Assembly: GCF_021513235.1 (NCBI RefSeq)
Contig: NZ_CP090976.1
Location: 124,001-188,000, forward strand
Length of the DNA: 64,000 bases
Source: Kaistella sp. 97-N-M2
Lineage (GTDB): Bacteria > Bacteroidota > Bacteroidia > Flavobacteriales > Weeksellaceae
Direction: 5' to 3'
Shown: positions 7,165 to 15,746 of the stretch, in pieces
How the letters are laid out: every line of letters starts with the position of its first letter
Numbering within the stretch: the stretch's first letter is position 1
Position numbers and translations under genes: made by a program
The notes under the pieces: generated by a model
Told to the model about the DNA's origin: nothing
What the model saw: only the letters and a program-made list of their open reading frames with translations
The model's database searches: none

Positions 7165-8646
7165 ATGAAGAAGGTAGTTATTATTGGATCCGGTTTTTCT
7201 GCAATAGCTTCCGCCTGTTATATGGCGAAAGCAGGTTTCGCGGTGAAGGTTTTGGAAAAAAACGAACAGCTTGGTGGTCGCGCCTCTCTGCTAGAAATCG
7301 ACGGATTTAAATTCGATATGGGACCAAGCTGGTACTGGATGCCGGATATTTTCGAACGTTTTTTTGGTGATTTCGACCGGAAAGTTTCAGATTATTACGA
7401 ACTTGAAAAATTATCTCCCGCGTACCGCGTGATTTTTGGTGAAGACGATTACATCGACATTTCTGATGAACCGGAAAAAATCATTGAAAAATTTGAAGAA
7501 GTGGAGCCAGGCAGCGGAATTCATCTTCGGAAATTTATGAAAGATGCGCGTAAGAATTACGAAATTGCCATGAAAGATCTCGTTTACAATCCGGGGAAAT
7601 CTCTGCTGGAACTCGTGAATTTGGAAACCGCGGTTCGACTTCCCCTTTTTCTTCAAAATATTTCGCAAACGGTTCGCCGGAACATCAAAAATCCGAAACT
7701 GCAAAGCATTTTGGAATTTCCCGTTCTTTTTCTCGGCGCAAAACCCCAAAATACGCCGGCTTTTTATAATTTCATGAATCATGCAGATTTTGGGTTGGGA
7801 ACGTGGTATCCGAAAGGCGGTTTCAACGCGGTGGCACTTGGAATTGTAAAATTGGCAAAAGAATTGGGTGTTCAATTTTATGTGAATCAGGAAGTAACGG
7901 AAATTCAAACGGAAAATAACGTTGCCAAATCGGTGGTAACAACGACAGACACTTTCTCGGCCGACCTTGTAATTTCCGGTGCAGATTATGCGCACACGGA
8001 AAAATTGCTGCTAAAAGACGAAAAAAATTACAGCGAAACCTATTGGCAAAAGAAAGTATTTGCACCCTCATCCTTTCTGTATTATGTGGCTTTTGATAAG
8101 AAAGTTCCGGAACTGCAGCATCATAATTTATTTTTCGATACAGATTTTGGGCAGCACGCCGTGGAGATTTATGATGAGCCGCAACTGCCGACAAAGCCTT
8201 TGTTTTACGCAAATTTTTCCTCGAAGACCGACCCTGATCTCTGTCCCGAAGGTAAGGAAACGGGTTTTTTCTTAATCCCGGTCGCGGTGGATTTAGAAGA
8301 CAGCCAGGAGATTCATGATGAATATTTTGAATTGATAATGAACCGCATCCAACAAAACATTGGGGTGGATTTAAGGGATTCTGTGCTGTTTAAAAAGAGT
8401 TTTGGGGTACAGGATTTTAAAGAGCGGTACAACTCTTGCCGCGGTAATGCGTACGGTTTGGCCAACACTTTGTTACAAACCTCCATTTTAAGACCCAGCA
8501 TCAGTAATAAAAAAATTAAGAACCTTTTCTACACCGGTCAGTTAACTGTTCCGGGACCCGGAGTTCCGCCCGCTTTAATATCCGGAAAAGTTGTAACAGA
8601 CTACATTCTTCAACATCAAAATAAAATATTCTCCGCTCATGAATAA
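7165..8646 (+). CDS. crtI: Phytoene desaturase CrtI
   Basis: A 493-aa FAD-dependent carotenoid desaturase, which converts phytoene to lycopene at the membrane. The dinucleotide fold begins VVIIGSGFSA (residues 4-13) and continues LEKNEQLGGRA. The motif FDMGPSWYW is typical of CrtI-type enzymes. The C-terminal FAD signature is TGQLTVPGPGVPPALISGK. Length fits the family. It is the first gene of a seven-gene rightward operon and its end overlaps crtB by 8 bases. No geranylgeranyl diphosphate synthase is in the window, so the precursor must come from elsewhere. Confidence 0.95.
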   Translation: MKKVVIIGSGFSAIASACYMAKAGFAVKVLEKNEQLGGRASLLEIDGFKFDMGPSWYWMPDIFERFFGDFDRKVSDYYELEKLSPAYRVIFGEDDYIDISDEPEKIIEKFEEVEPGSGIHLRKFMKDARKNYEIAMKDLVYNPGKSLLELVNLETAVRLPLFLQNISQTVRRNIKNPKLQSILEFPVLFLGAKPQNTPAFYNFMNHADFGLGTWYPKGGFNAVALGIVKLAKELGVQFYVNQEVTEIQTENNVAKSVVTTTDTFSADLVISGADYAHTEKLLLKDEKNYSETYWQKKVFAPSSFLYYVAFDKKVPELQHHNLFFDTDFGQHAVEIYDEPQLPTKPLFYANFSSKTDPDLCPEGKETGFFLIPVAVDLEDSQEIHDEYFELIMNRIQQNIGVDLRDSVLFKKSFGVQDFKERYNSCRGNAYGLANTLLQTSILRPSISNKKIKNLFYTGQLTVPGPGVPPALISGKVVTDYILQHQNKIFSAHE

Positions 8647-9484
8647 TTTAGAAATTTTCAACTCTTTTTGCGGACTTTCCTCGAAGATGGTCACGGAAAA
8701 GTACAGCACTTCCTTTTACAAAGCGTCTTCGCTTTTTCATGCGGAGATTCGTCAGCATATTTATAATATTTACGGTTTTGTTCGTTTGGCAGATGAGATT
8801 GTTGATACGTTTCACGATTACGACAAAATAGCCTTGATGGCCGATTTCGAAAACAGTTATCATTCTGCAAAAGCCAACGGCATTTCCTTAAATCCAATTT
8901 TGCATTCTTTTTGCCGAACACAGCGTGAAAAGAACATTCCGCAGCATTTGGTGGAGGCATTTTTACATTCCATGAAAATGGATTTGGGCGAAATTAAAGA
9001 TCTGAACGACGAAAAGTACAAGGAATATATTTACGGGTCTGCAGAAGTTGTGGGGTTGATGTGTCTGAAAGTCTTTGTTAACGGCAACGATGAAGAATAT
9101 GAGCGACTGAAACCTTACGCTCAAAGTTTGGGTGCGGCGTTCCAGAAAATTAATTTCCTGCGCGACATTAACGCCGATTTTATCGACCTGAACAGAACTT
9201 ATTTTCCCAATGTCGATTTTACGAATTTTTCAAAACAGGATAAAATTACCATAGAAAATGATATTGCAAAAGATTTCGAACACGCCAAAATTGGTATAAA
9301 AATGTTGCCGATATCGAGTAAATTAGCGGTTTTTATGGCGTACAAATATTATTTTAATCTTTTAAAGAAAATAAAAAATACCAAACCGGAACTGCTGCTC
9401 ACAAAACGAATAAGCGTCTCGAATGCGCGTAAAATGTATCTTTTTGGCGAAATGATCGTCAACAAAAATCTGAATTTGCTTTAA
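8639..9484 (+). CDS. crtB: Phytoene synthase CrtB
   Basis: A 281-aa squalene/phytoene synthase that condenses two geranylgeranyl diphosphates into phytoene. The first Asp-rich motif DEIVD is at residues 52-56. The second region, FQKINFLRDINAD, lies at about 168-180. Both bind the Mg-diphosphate. It overlaps crtI by 8 bases and shares one base with the next gene (TAATG), indicating tight translational coupling. Squalene synthase is a related alternative, but the crtI neighbour settles the role. Confidence 0.94.
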   Translation: MNNLEIFNSFCGLSSKMVTEKYSTSFYKASSLFHAEIRQHIYNIYGFVRLADEIVDTFHDYDKIALMADFENSYHSAKANGISLNPILHSFCRTQREKNIPQHLVEAFLHSMKMDLGEIKDLNDEKYKEYIYGSAEVVGLMCLKVFVNGNDEEYERLKPYAQSLGAAFQKINFLRDINADFIDLNRTYFPNVDFTNFSKQDKITIENDIAKDFEHAKIGIKMLPISSKLAVFMAYKYYFNLLKKIKNTKPELLLTKRISVSNARKMYLFGEMIVNKNLNLL

Positions 9485-9942
9485 TGAACCGACTAATTCT
9501 CTTCCTATTTCTAATAGTATCGAACATGATGTTATCTCAAAATTTAGAGGAATACAGAGCCTTGCTTCAATCGGGCGAAAGTTCTGAAAGGTCTGCAAAA
9601 ATACTTATCGAAAAATCTGCAGGAGCTTACAATCAAACCAATGAACCCCTTTATGCGGGATTTTTGGCCGTTGGTCAGTTTTTTATGGCGAAACATGTTT
9701 TTAATCCGCTGAAAAAAATGTCTTATTTTAATGAAGGCAAAATAATGTTAGATAATGCAGTAAAACTGGACCCCGGCAATATAGAAATTAGATTAATGCG
9801 TTTGATCGCGCAGGAAAAATCGCCCCGATTTTTAGGATATGATCAGAACATTTCCGAGGACCGCAAATTTTTAACAGCTGCATATAAAAATTCGAGTGAC
9901 GGAAATTTAAAATTGTATATTAAGAATTATTTAAAATTATAA
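9484..9942 (+). CDS. Secreted helical-repeat-like protein in the crt operon
   Basis: A 152-aa protein with an N-terminal signal peptide (hydrophobic to about residue 16, then LSQN, with probable cleavage before Gln). The mature part is helical. The stretch MLDNAVKLDPGNIEIRLMR looks like half of a TPR unit. I do not know a named family. It is coupled to crtB by a one-base overlap and ends one base before crtZ, so it is made with the carotenoid enzymes. A periplasmic or outer-envelope role in pigment placement is possible, but not shown. Confidence 0.7.
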   Translation: MNRLILFLFLIVSNMMLSQNLEEYRALLQSGESSERSAKILIEKSAGAYNQTNEPLYAGFLAVGQFFMAKHVFNPLKKMSYFNEGKIMLDNAVKLDPGNIEIRLMRLIAQEKSPRFLGYDQNISEDRKFLTAAYKNSSDGNLKLYIKNYLKL

Positions 9943-9943
9943 A

Positions 9944-10417
9944 ATGGAAATTTTAGGATATATTTTAATCACGATTGGCATTTTCGTTGCGATGGAAGGC
10001 GTTACCTGGCTTACACACCGGTTTGTAATGCATGGCATGGGCTGGTATTTCCATGAAGATCATCATCAGCCCGGCTATCCGCACGTTTTCGAAAAGAACG
10101 ATGCTTTTTTTGTCGTTTTTGCCATCCCAAGTATTCTGCTTTTTTATTTTGGAACGGTAGGCGGCATCAACTGGATGTTTTTTGTCGGTTTAGGAATTTT
10201 GTTTTACGGCATCGCTTACTTTACGGTTCACGATGTCTTAATCCACCGCAGATTTAAATGGTTTGACAAAACGAATAACTGGTATTTACGCGGCCTGCGA
10301 AAAGCACACAAAATGCATCATAAACATTTGGGCAAGGAAGATGGCGAATGTTTTGGAATGCTTTACGTTCCGCTGAAATACTTCCGGGAAGCGCGAACGT
10401 CAATCTCAAAAAAATAA
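9944..10417 (+). CDS. crtZ: Beta-carotene hydroxylase CrtZ
   Basis: A 157-aa membrane di-iron hydroxylase of the fatty acid hydroxylase superfamily. It adds the 3- and 3'-hydroxyls that turn beta-carotene into zeaxanthin. The His clusters are all present: HRFVMH (25-30), HEDHH (37-41), HDVLIH (96-101) and HKMHH (122-126). Four hydrophobic segments surround them. Size matches bacterial CrtZ. It lies one base after the preceding gene and 3 bases before the cyclase gene. Confidence 0.93.
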   Translation: MEILGYILITIGIFVAMEGVTWLTHRFVMHGMGWYFHEDHHQPGYPHVFEKNDAFFVVFAIPSILLFYFGTVGGINWMFFVGLGILFYGIAYFTVHDVLIHRRFKWFDKTNNWYLRGLRKAHKMHHKHLGKEDGECFGMLYVPLKYFREARTSISKK

Positions 10418-10420
10418 ATT

Positions 10421-11134
10421 TTGCAGAGCTATTATTACTTACTTTTAGATGTTTTCAGTTTTTTAATTCCTTTTCTTTTCAGTTTCGAAAAAAAGAGAAT
10501 GCATTTCATCCAACACTGGAAGGCTTATTTCACGTCGATTATTGTGGTGGGGATTTTCTTTATTTTGTGGGACAGTTATTTCGCCTACGAAGAGGTTTGG
10601 GGTTTTAATGATGAGTATTTAATTGGTTTCAGAATTTTGAAACTGCCAATCGAGGAATGGTTGTTTTTTCTGCTGATTCCATATGCGAGTGTTTTCATCC
10701 ATTATTCCCTAAAGTATTTTTTTCCGCAGGTTATCCTTTCAAAAAAGGTAACAAGATTCATCACTTATGTTTTATTTATCGCGGGCCTTGCCCTCGCCAT
10801 ATTTAATTACGAGAAGCTGTATACCTTTGTTTGCATCGGACTATTTACCATTTTAATGCTGCTTCAAATTATTTTTGAATGGTCTTACGCGCGGCGGTTT
10901 TATTTGAGTTTCATTCTTATTTTCATTCCTTTTTTCTTCGTGAACTCGGCTTTAACGGGAAGTTATACAGAAAACCCCATCGTGTATTATGACAATGCGG
11001 AAAATCTTGGACTGCGCTTAGGAACAATTCCTGTGGAAGATGCTTTCTATTGCTTCGCTCTCCTCTATTCGAGTACCTTGCTCTTCGAATTTTTGAAAAC
11101 CAAAAAATATTTTAAATCCCGCCATGAAAATTAA
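10421..11134 (+). CDS. Lycopene cyclase, fused CrtYcd type
   Basis: A 237-aa integral membrane protein with two copies of the lycopene cyclase domain, the arrangement known from archaeal and fungal cyclases and from actinobacterial CrtYc/CrtYd subunits. Each half keeps an acidic motif: PIEEW (76-80) and PVEDAFY (about 206-212). It should cyclise lycopene to beta-carotene. The start must be TTG at 10421: an in-frame TAA lies just upstream, and the next ATG (residue 27) would delete the conserved YYYLLLDVFS. The end overlaps the SRPBCC gene by 11 bases. Product identity (one or two beta rings) is inferred from crtZ. Confidence 0.9.
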   Translation: MQSYYYLLLDVFSFLIPFLFSFEKKRMHFIQHWKAYFTSIIVVGIFFILWDSYFAYEEVWGFNDEYLIGFRILKLPIEEWLFFLLIPYASVFIHYSLKYFFPQVILSKKVTRFITYVLFIAGLALAIFNYEKLYTFVCIGLFTILMLLQIIFEWSYARRFYLSFILIFIPFFFVNSALTGSYTENPIVYYDNAENLGLRLGTIPVEDAFYCFALLYSSTLLFEFLKTKKYFKSRHEN

Positions 11135-11609
11135 TTTAACCAAGCAATCTGGAATATATACGCTGACTTCGGAACAGATTTTACCGATTTCTTTGGAAAA
11201 AGCCTGGGAGTTTTTTACGGTTCCTATGAATCTGGATAAAATTACGCCGAAGGAAATGGATTTTAAAATAACAAATAATCCGCCGCCAAAAACTTACAAA
11301 GGACAAATCATTACTTATAAAATTGGCGTTTTACCCCTCATCAAATCAAACTGGATTACCGAAATTACGCATTTGGAAGACCATCAGTTTTTTGTAGACG
11401 AACAACGCTTTGGACCATACGCAATGTGGCATCACGAACATCATTTCGAAAAAATTTCAGAAACCGAAACAAAGATGAAAGATATCGTCAACTTCAAGAT
11501 GCCATTCGGAATTTTAGGCGATCTGCTGGCCGGATATTTCGTAAAAAACAAAGTGAAATTTATTTTTGAAAGCCGCCATACCATTTTAGAAAAAACCTTT
11601 AAACCATGA
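11124..11609 (+). CDS. SRPBCC (START-like) ligand-binding protein
   Basis: A 161-aa protein of the SRPBCC helix-grip fold. It begins with the typical layout of a beta strand (TLTSEQILPI) and a helix (SLEKAWEFFT), followed by strands such as ITYKIGVLPL and MWHHEHHFE, and a long C-terminal helix. Members bind lipids or aromatic ligands in a deep pocket. It overlaps the cyclase gene by 11 bases and the next gene by 4 bases (ATGA), so it is co-translated with the carotenoid enzymes. Carrying a carotenoid or other lipid is a plausible but untested role. Confidence 0.82.
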   Translation: MKINLTKQSGIYTLTSEQILPISLEKAWEFFTVPMNLDKITPKEMDFKITNNPPPKTYKGQIITYKIGVLPLIKSNWITEITHLEDHQFFVDEQRFGPYAMWHHEHHFEKISETETKMKDIVNFKMPFGILGDLLAGYFVKNKVKFIFESRHTILEKTFKP

Positions 11610-13033
11610 AAATACTTCTCACCGGCGTCACCGGATATATTGGCAAACGCCTCCTCATTCAGCTTTTAGAGGAAGGCCATCACGTCGTCTGTTCGGTGCG
11701 CGACAAGAATCGGTTTGGCTTGAAACTTTTTAAGGAGAAAATTGAGCAGATTGAAGTTATTGAAAATGATTTTCTGGACGATAAGACTTTAGATACGATT
11801 CCGAAAGATATTGAAGCCGCTTACTATCTCATCCATTCGATGTCTAGCAGCGACGGAGATTTTAAAGAAAAGGAGAAACTTTCTGCAGAAAATTTTAAAA
11901 AAGCTTTAGAAAAAACTCAGGCCAAACAGGTGGTTTTTTTAACAGGTATCATCAACGAAAAAAAGCTTTCAAAGCATCTCGAATCGCGGAAAAATGTAGA
12001 AGAAGCCTTAGAAAGTTCCGTTTACGCTTTAACGAGTTTGCGCGCGGGAATTATTGTAGGATCCGGCAGTGCTTCATTTGAAATCATACGGGATCTTGCG
12101 GAAAAATTACCGCTGATGGTTGCGCCGAAATGGGTGAATACGAAATGTCAGCCCATTGCCATCCGAAACGTGATGCAGTTTTTGGTTGGGGTTTTAGGAA
12201 AAGAATTTACGTACAAACAACATTATGATATTGCCGGAACAGATGTTTTAACGTACAAAGAAATGCTTTTAACCTACGCCAAAATCAGGGGTCTGAAGCG
12301 GTCCATTTATATCGTTCCGTTAATGACGCCTAAATTTTCGTCGTACTGGCTTTATTTCGTTACATCAACGAGTTATTTTCTCGCAAAAAATCTTGTGGAC
12401 AGTATGAAAATCGACGTTGTGGCCTCGAAAAACGACCTTGCAGAAAGATTGGGCATTCAGCTTTTTTCCTACAAAGAAGCCATTACGCTGGCTTTCGATA
12501 AAATTAAACAGAATGATGTTCTATCGAGCTGGTACGATTCCTTTTCGAATAATTTTCATACGCGTCAGGTTTGGCAGTATTTGGAGGTTCCCGACGAAGG
12601 GTGTTATAAAGATATCCGCGAACTAAAAATTGAGGACGAAAAAGCAACTTTAGACCGAATTTTCAGTATTGGCGGAAAAACAGGATGGTATTATGCAGAT
12701 TTTTTATGGCGGATTCGCGGCTTTCTAGACAAACTTTTCGGCGGCGTTGGTTTAAGGCGAGGCCGTAGAAATATGACGGATCTCGACGCAGGCGATTCTG
12801 TGGATTTTTGGCGCGTCCTGTATGCCGATAAGGAAAAAGGGCGTCTTTTACTTTTTGCAGAGATGAAACTTCCGGGTGAAGCCTGGTTGGAATTTAAAGT
12901 TAAAAACGGAGTTCTACGTCAGGAAGCCACTTTCCGGCCGCTGGGCATTTCGGGAAGACTTTACTGGTATTCAGTCTTGCCCTTCCACGGTTTAATTTTT
13001 AACGGAATGTTGAAAAAACTCGTTGGAAAATAA
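11606..13033 (+). CDS. NAD(P)-binding SDR fused to DUF2867
   Basis: A 475-aa protein. The N-terminal ~300 residues form an atypical/extended SDR with the loop GVTGYIG at 7-13 and YLIHSMSSS in place of the usual region near the active site. The C-terminal ~150 residues, from about GGKTGWYYADFLW to the end, match the DUF2867 module. It is last in the crt operon and overlaps the SRPBCC gene by 4 bases. I recall the SRPBCC plus SDR-DUF2867 pair near photolyase genes in many bacteria. The substrate is unknown. Confidence 0.85.
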   Translation: MKILLTGVTGYIGKRLLIQLLEEGHHVVCSVRDKNRFGLKLFKEKIEQIEVIENDFLDDKTLDTIPKDIEAAYYLIHSMSSSDGDFKEKEKLSAENFKKALEKTQAKQVVFLTGIINEKKLSKHLESRKNVEEALESSVYALTSLRAGIIVGSGSASFEIIRDLAEKLPLMVAPKWVNTKCQPIAIRNVMQFLVGVLGKEFTYKQHYDIAGTDVLTYKEMLLTYAKIRGLKRSIYIVPLMTPKFSSYWLYFVTSTSYFLAKNLVDSMKIDVVASKNDLAERLGIQLFSYKEAITLAFDKIKQNDVLSSWYDSFSNNFHTRQVWQYLEVPDEGCYKDIRELKIEDEKATLDRIFSIGGKTGWYYADFLWRIRGFLDKLFGGVGLRRGRRNMTDLDAGDSVDFWRVLYADKEKGRLLLFAEMKLPGEAWLEFKVKNGVLRQEATFRPLGISGRLYWYSVLPFHGLIFNGMLKKLVGK

Positions 13034-13220
13034 TCGTAAACATTTCACTTGGCTCTTTGCTGCACTTTCTGCTTTTTTTGAATTTTGCGGTTAAAATTTT
13101 GTCCATTAAAGTCACCCATACAGCAAAGTCAAGCTAACGAGATTAATCCCGAGTTTTCATCGTGTGGTCTAGAATCAGCGCAAATATAAGAGTGGTTCTC
13201 GAGAATCGGATTAACCTATG

Positions 13221-13829
13221 TTAATTCTCAATAAATTTCGCCTTTTCTTTACGAATTCTTGATAAATGAACCGCAGAAATATTGAGCCACGAAGCGAGGT
13301 GTTTCAGCGGAACTACATCTAAATATCGCGATGAGTAGCTTTTTATAAGATCATAATTTTCATTCGCACTGTTGAAACTAAGCGTATTTCGCAGTGCCAG
13401 GAGATTGCAGTAATGTTCTTCCATTACGAGGAGTCCAAATATTGCCCAATCGTGATATTTCGCATAAAGCTTCACCAAATTTTGTTTTTCAATGGAATAA
13501 ACGGCAGAATCTTCATAACAATAAATATCGCAGCGGCTGGCGGTCTGCGTTCGAAAACTTTCGTAATCGGTAATCACCATTTTTTCCGGCTCCAGCCAGA
13601 TGGTTTTTTCATCACCCTCACGATCCGTAAAATAGCATCGGGTGATGGAATTTTCAACCATAAAAATACTTTTGCAGATTTCCCCTGCTTTCAAAATAAG
13701 ATCTCCGCCCACGCAGTGTGAAACATTAAATTCAGCCAGTCCTGCTTCTAAGATCTCCAGATCAAAATCCGGTTTGTAAGACAAAACTTTTTCCCGTATA
13801 AAATTTTTGTGACTGTTATTTTCTACCAT
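13221..13829 (-). CDS. Crp/Fnr family transcriptional regulator
   Basis: A 202-aa Crp/Fnr-like regulator. A cyclic-nucleotide-binding-type beta barrel spans about residues 30-120 (GDLILKAGEICKSIFMVEN). A short helix-turn-helix near the C-terminus, PLKHLASWLNISAVHLSRIR, would bind DNA. This layout is very common in Bacteroidetes and its ligand is usually unknown. The frame extends two codons upstream to a TTG, but ATG at 13829 is preferred. It lies 7 bases after the gamma-glutamyltransferase stop, so the two genes are probably one transcript. Confidence 0.88.
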   Translation of the reverse strand: MVENNSHKNFIREKVLSYKPDFDLEILEAGLAEFNVSHCVGGDLILKAGEICKSIFMVENSITRCYFTDREGDEKTIWLEPEKMVITDYESFRTQTASRCDIYCYEDSAVYSIEKQNLVKLYAKYHDWAIFGLLVMEEHYCNLLALRNTLSFNSANENYDLIKSYSSRYLDVVPLKHLASWLNISAVHLSRIRKEKAKFIEN

Positions 13830-13836
13830 TTTCAAA

Positions 13837-15522
13837 TTATTCTACTGCTACCGAATCATCACCGCGTCCGTCTGCCACTGCAACTGCGTTACCGTTCCCG
13901 TCGATAACAATCATTTCCGTGCGGCCAATTTGCGAAACTCTTTCTATTTTATAATTCATTTTCTCCAGATCAGAAACCGTGGCTTCCGGAAAGTTTTTTT
14001 CCACCATCACACTTTCCGGCAACCACTGATGATGGAATTTCGGCGTATTCACGGCCAAATTTGGATTTAAACCAAAATCGACCACATTAACAATAGATTG
14101 GTAAACGGACGTCGGAATGGTAGTTCCACCGGGCGTTCCGACAATAATGTAAGGTTTTCCCTTTTGTAGAACGATGGTCGGCGTCATCGAACTCAACATT
14201 CTTTTTCCGGGTTTAATAGAATTTGCCTCGCCGCCCACCGCACCGAACATATTCGGAACTCCGGGCTTTACGGAGAAATCGTCCATTTCGTTATTCAGGA
14301 AAAACCCTGCCCCGGAAACCACAACTTTACTTCCGTACAAACCGTTCAAAGTTGTGGTTACGGCCACTGCATTTCCCTCCTTATCGATAATGGAAATATG
14401 GGTGGTTTCGGTAGATTCTTTTGGCTGCGCCACAATTTTTCCGACCGCGAAACTAGGTGTTGCAGTATTTTTGTCGAAACTTTTCCAGCGGTTTTTTAAA
14501 TATTCATCAGAAATCAGCATCGCGGTTTGATCTTTAATATAAGCGGGATCGCCCATGTATTCGGCGCGGTCTGCAAAAGCCCGGCGTTCGGCCTCGACCA
14601 TAATCTGAACGGCTTGTGTGGAATTTTGCGCGTATTTTTCTACATTTTCGAAACCGCTCATTTTCAACATCTGAGCCAGAAGAATCCCGCCGCTTGAGGG
14701 CAAAGGCATGGAGACGATTTCGTTGCCTTTGTACATAAAAGAAATGGGTTTTCTTTCGACAACCTGGTAGTTTTTAAGATCATTTAAAGTGATGATGCCG
14801 TTTCCGCGCTTCATTTCCTGCTGGATGAGATCAGCGGTTTTTCCCTCGTAAAAACCTTTCGCCCCGTATTTTTGAATGAGTTTTAAGGTTTCGGCAAGTT
14901 CTTTCTGCACCAGGATATCGCCTTGTTTCCAGGTACTCGATTTTTGAAAAACCGTCTTGCTTCTGTTATGTTGGTTGAAGGCGTCGAGTTCGCTGTTGAG
15001 CAGACCTGCTTCTTTCTGCGTGAGCGAAAATCCCTGTTCGGCCAAATCGATGGCGGGTTGAATAAGTTTTTCCATGGGAAGTTTCGCGTGTTTTAAAGTG
15101 GCGAAAAATCCTGCAACAGATCCCGGGACGCCCACCGCCAGTCTGCCGTTTTGGGAAAGATCGGTGTTTGCATTTCCTTTTTTGTCGAGATACATATCTT
15201 TGGACGATTTTTCGGGAGCGGTTTCGCGGTAATCTAAGGTGAATTTGTCGCCATTACTTTGCACGCCGACGAGAAAGCCGCCGCCACCTATATTTCCGGC
15301 TTGCGGATAGACCACGGCCAGCGCATATTGCGTCGCGATTACGGCATCAAACGCGTTCCCGCCCATCCTCATAATTTTCGCGCCCGCTTCACTGGCCAGG
15401 GGATGTGCAGAAACGACCAAACCTTTGTCTTTGGTGCGAATTTCTTTTACAATATTGATGTCGGTGAATTGCGCAAACACGAACTGGGAAGCCAGAACGA
15501 ACGACAGGAACAATCTCTTCAT
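13837..15522 (-). CDS. ggt: Gamma-glutamyltransferase
   Basis: A 561-aa periplasmic gamma-glutamyltranspeptidase, an Ntn hydrolase that cleaves glutathione and other gamma-glutamyl compounds. The signal peptide ends FVFAQ, with cleavage likely before Gln. The self-processing site precedes TTHISIIDKEGNAVAV; Thr373 should become the N-terminal nucleophile of the small subunit. Also visible are the substrate loop TTLNGLYGS and the PSSGG motif for the oxyanion hole. The ATG at 15522 is chosen because an upstream in-frame TTG (15540) lies inside the -7 box. Confidence 0.94.
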   Translation of the reverse strand: MKRLFLSFVLASQFVFAQFTDINIVKEIRTKDKGLVVSAHPLASEAGAKIMRMGGNAFDAVIATQYALAVVYPQAGNIGGGGFLVGVQSNGDKFTLDYRETAPEKSSKDMYLDKKGNANTDLSQNGRLAVGVPGSVAGFFATLKHAKLPMEKLIQPAIDLAEQGFSLTQKEAGLLNSELDAFNQHNRSKTVFQKSSTWKQGDILVQKELAETLKLIQKYGAKGFYEGKTADLIQQEMKRGNGIITLNDLKNYQVVERKPISFMYKGNEIVSMPLPSSGGILLAQMLKMSGFENVEKYAQNSTQAVQIMVEAERRAFADRAEYMGDPAYIKDQTAMLISDEYLKNRWKSFDKNTATPSFAVGKIVAQPKESTETTHISIIDKEGNAVAVTTTLNGLYGSKVVVSGAGFFLNNEMDDFSVKPGVPNMFGAVGGEANSIKPGKRMLSSMTPTIVLQKGKPYIIVGTPGGTTIPTSVYQSIVNVVDFGLNPNLAVNTPKFHHQWLPESVMVEKNFPEATVSDLEKMNYKIERVSQIGRTEMIVIDGNGNAVAVADGRGDDSVAVE

Positions 15523-15537
15523 AGAAACAAATTTTAT

Positions 15538-15545
15538 CAAAAATA
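15538..15545 (-). promoter_or_regulatory. -7 promoter box of ggt
   Basis: On the minus strand it reads TATTTTTG, 15 bases before the ATG at 15522. Confidence 0.5.
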
Positions 15546-15576
15546 GGAAAAATTGATTTATAAATTACGCTTTTAA

Positions 15577-15675
15577 TTGGGTGCCAGAGTTGCGACCCGA
15601 CTTGAGTGGAGCTCTTTTTCTGACGAGGAACGAGGAGGAAAAAAGCGGGAGCGGAAGGCGGAATTTGTCGCCCAA
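15577..15675. repeat. Dispersed intergenic palindromic element, copy B
   Basis: A GC-richer block between ggt and the threonine dehydrogenase gene. Its right part, AAAAAGCGGGAGCGGAAGGC (15641 onward), matches the right part of the element at 25171-25270 at about 19 of 25 bases. Its left part shares CCCGA and GAGCTCTTTT with that copy. The ends TTGGG (15577-15581) and CCCAA (15671-15675) are inverted. The centre differs completely from the other copy. It interrupts no gene. Confidence 0.6.
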
Positions 15676-15718
15676 AAATTTATTGTGCCTAAAAATTTCT
15701 TTTAAGACGCTATTTTTT

Positions 15719-15726
15719 TAAATTTG
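15719..15726 (+). promoter_or_regulatory. -7 promoter box of the threonine dehydrogenase gene
   Basis: TAAATTTG matches TAnnTTTG, 20 bases before the ATG at 15747. An in-frame GTG at 15726 overlaps this box and is therefore not the start. Confidence 0.5.
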
Positions 15727-15746
15727 TGCACATCAAAATTTTCAAT

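Noticed and set aside
7411..7995. A 194-aa minus-strand frame inside crtI
   Set aside because: It is a long antisense frame produced by the codon use of crtI; no homology or start signal supports it.
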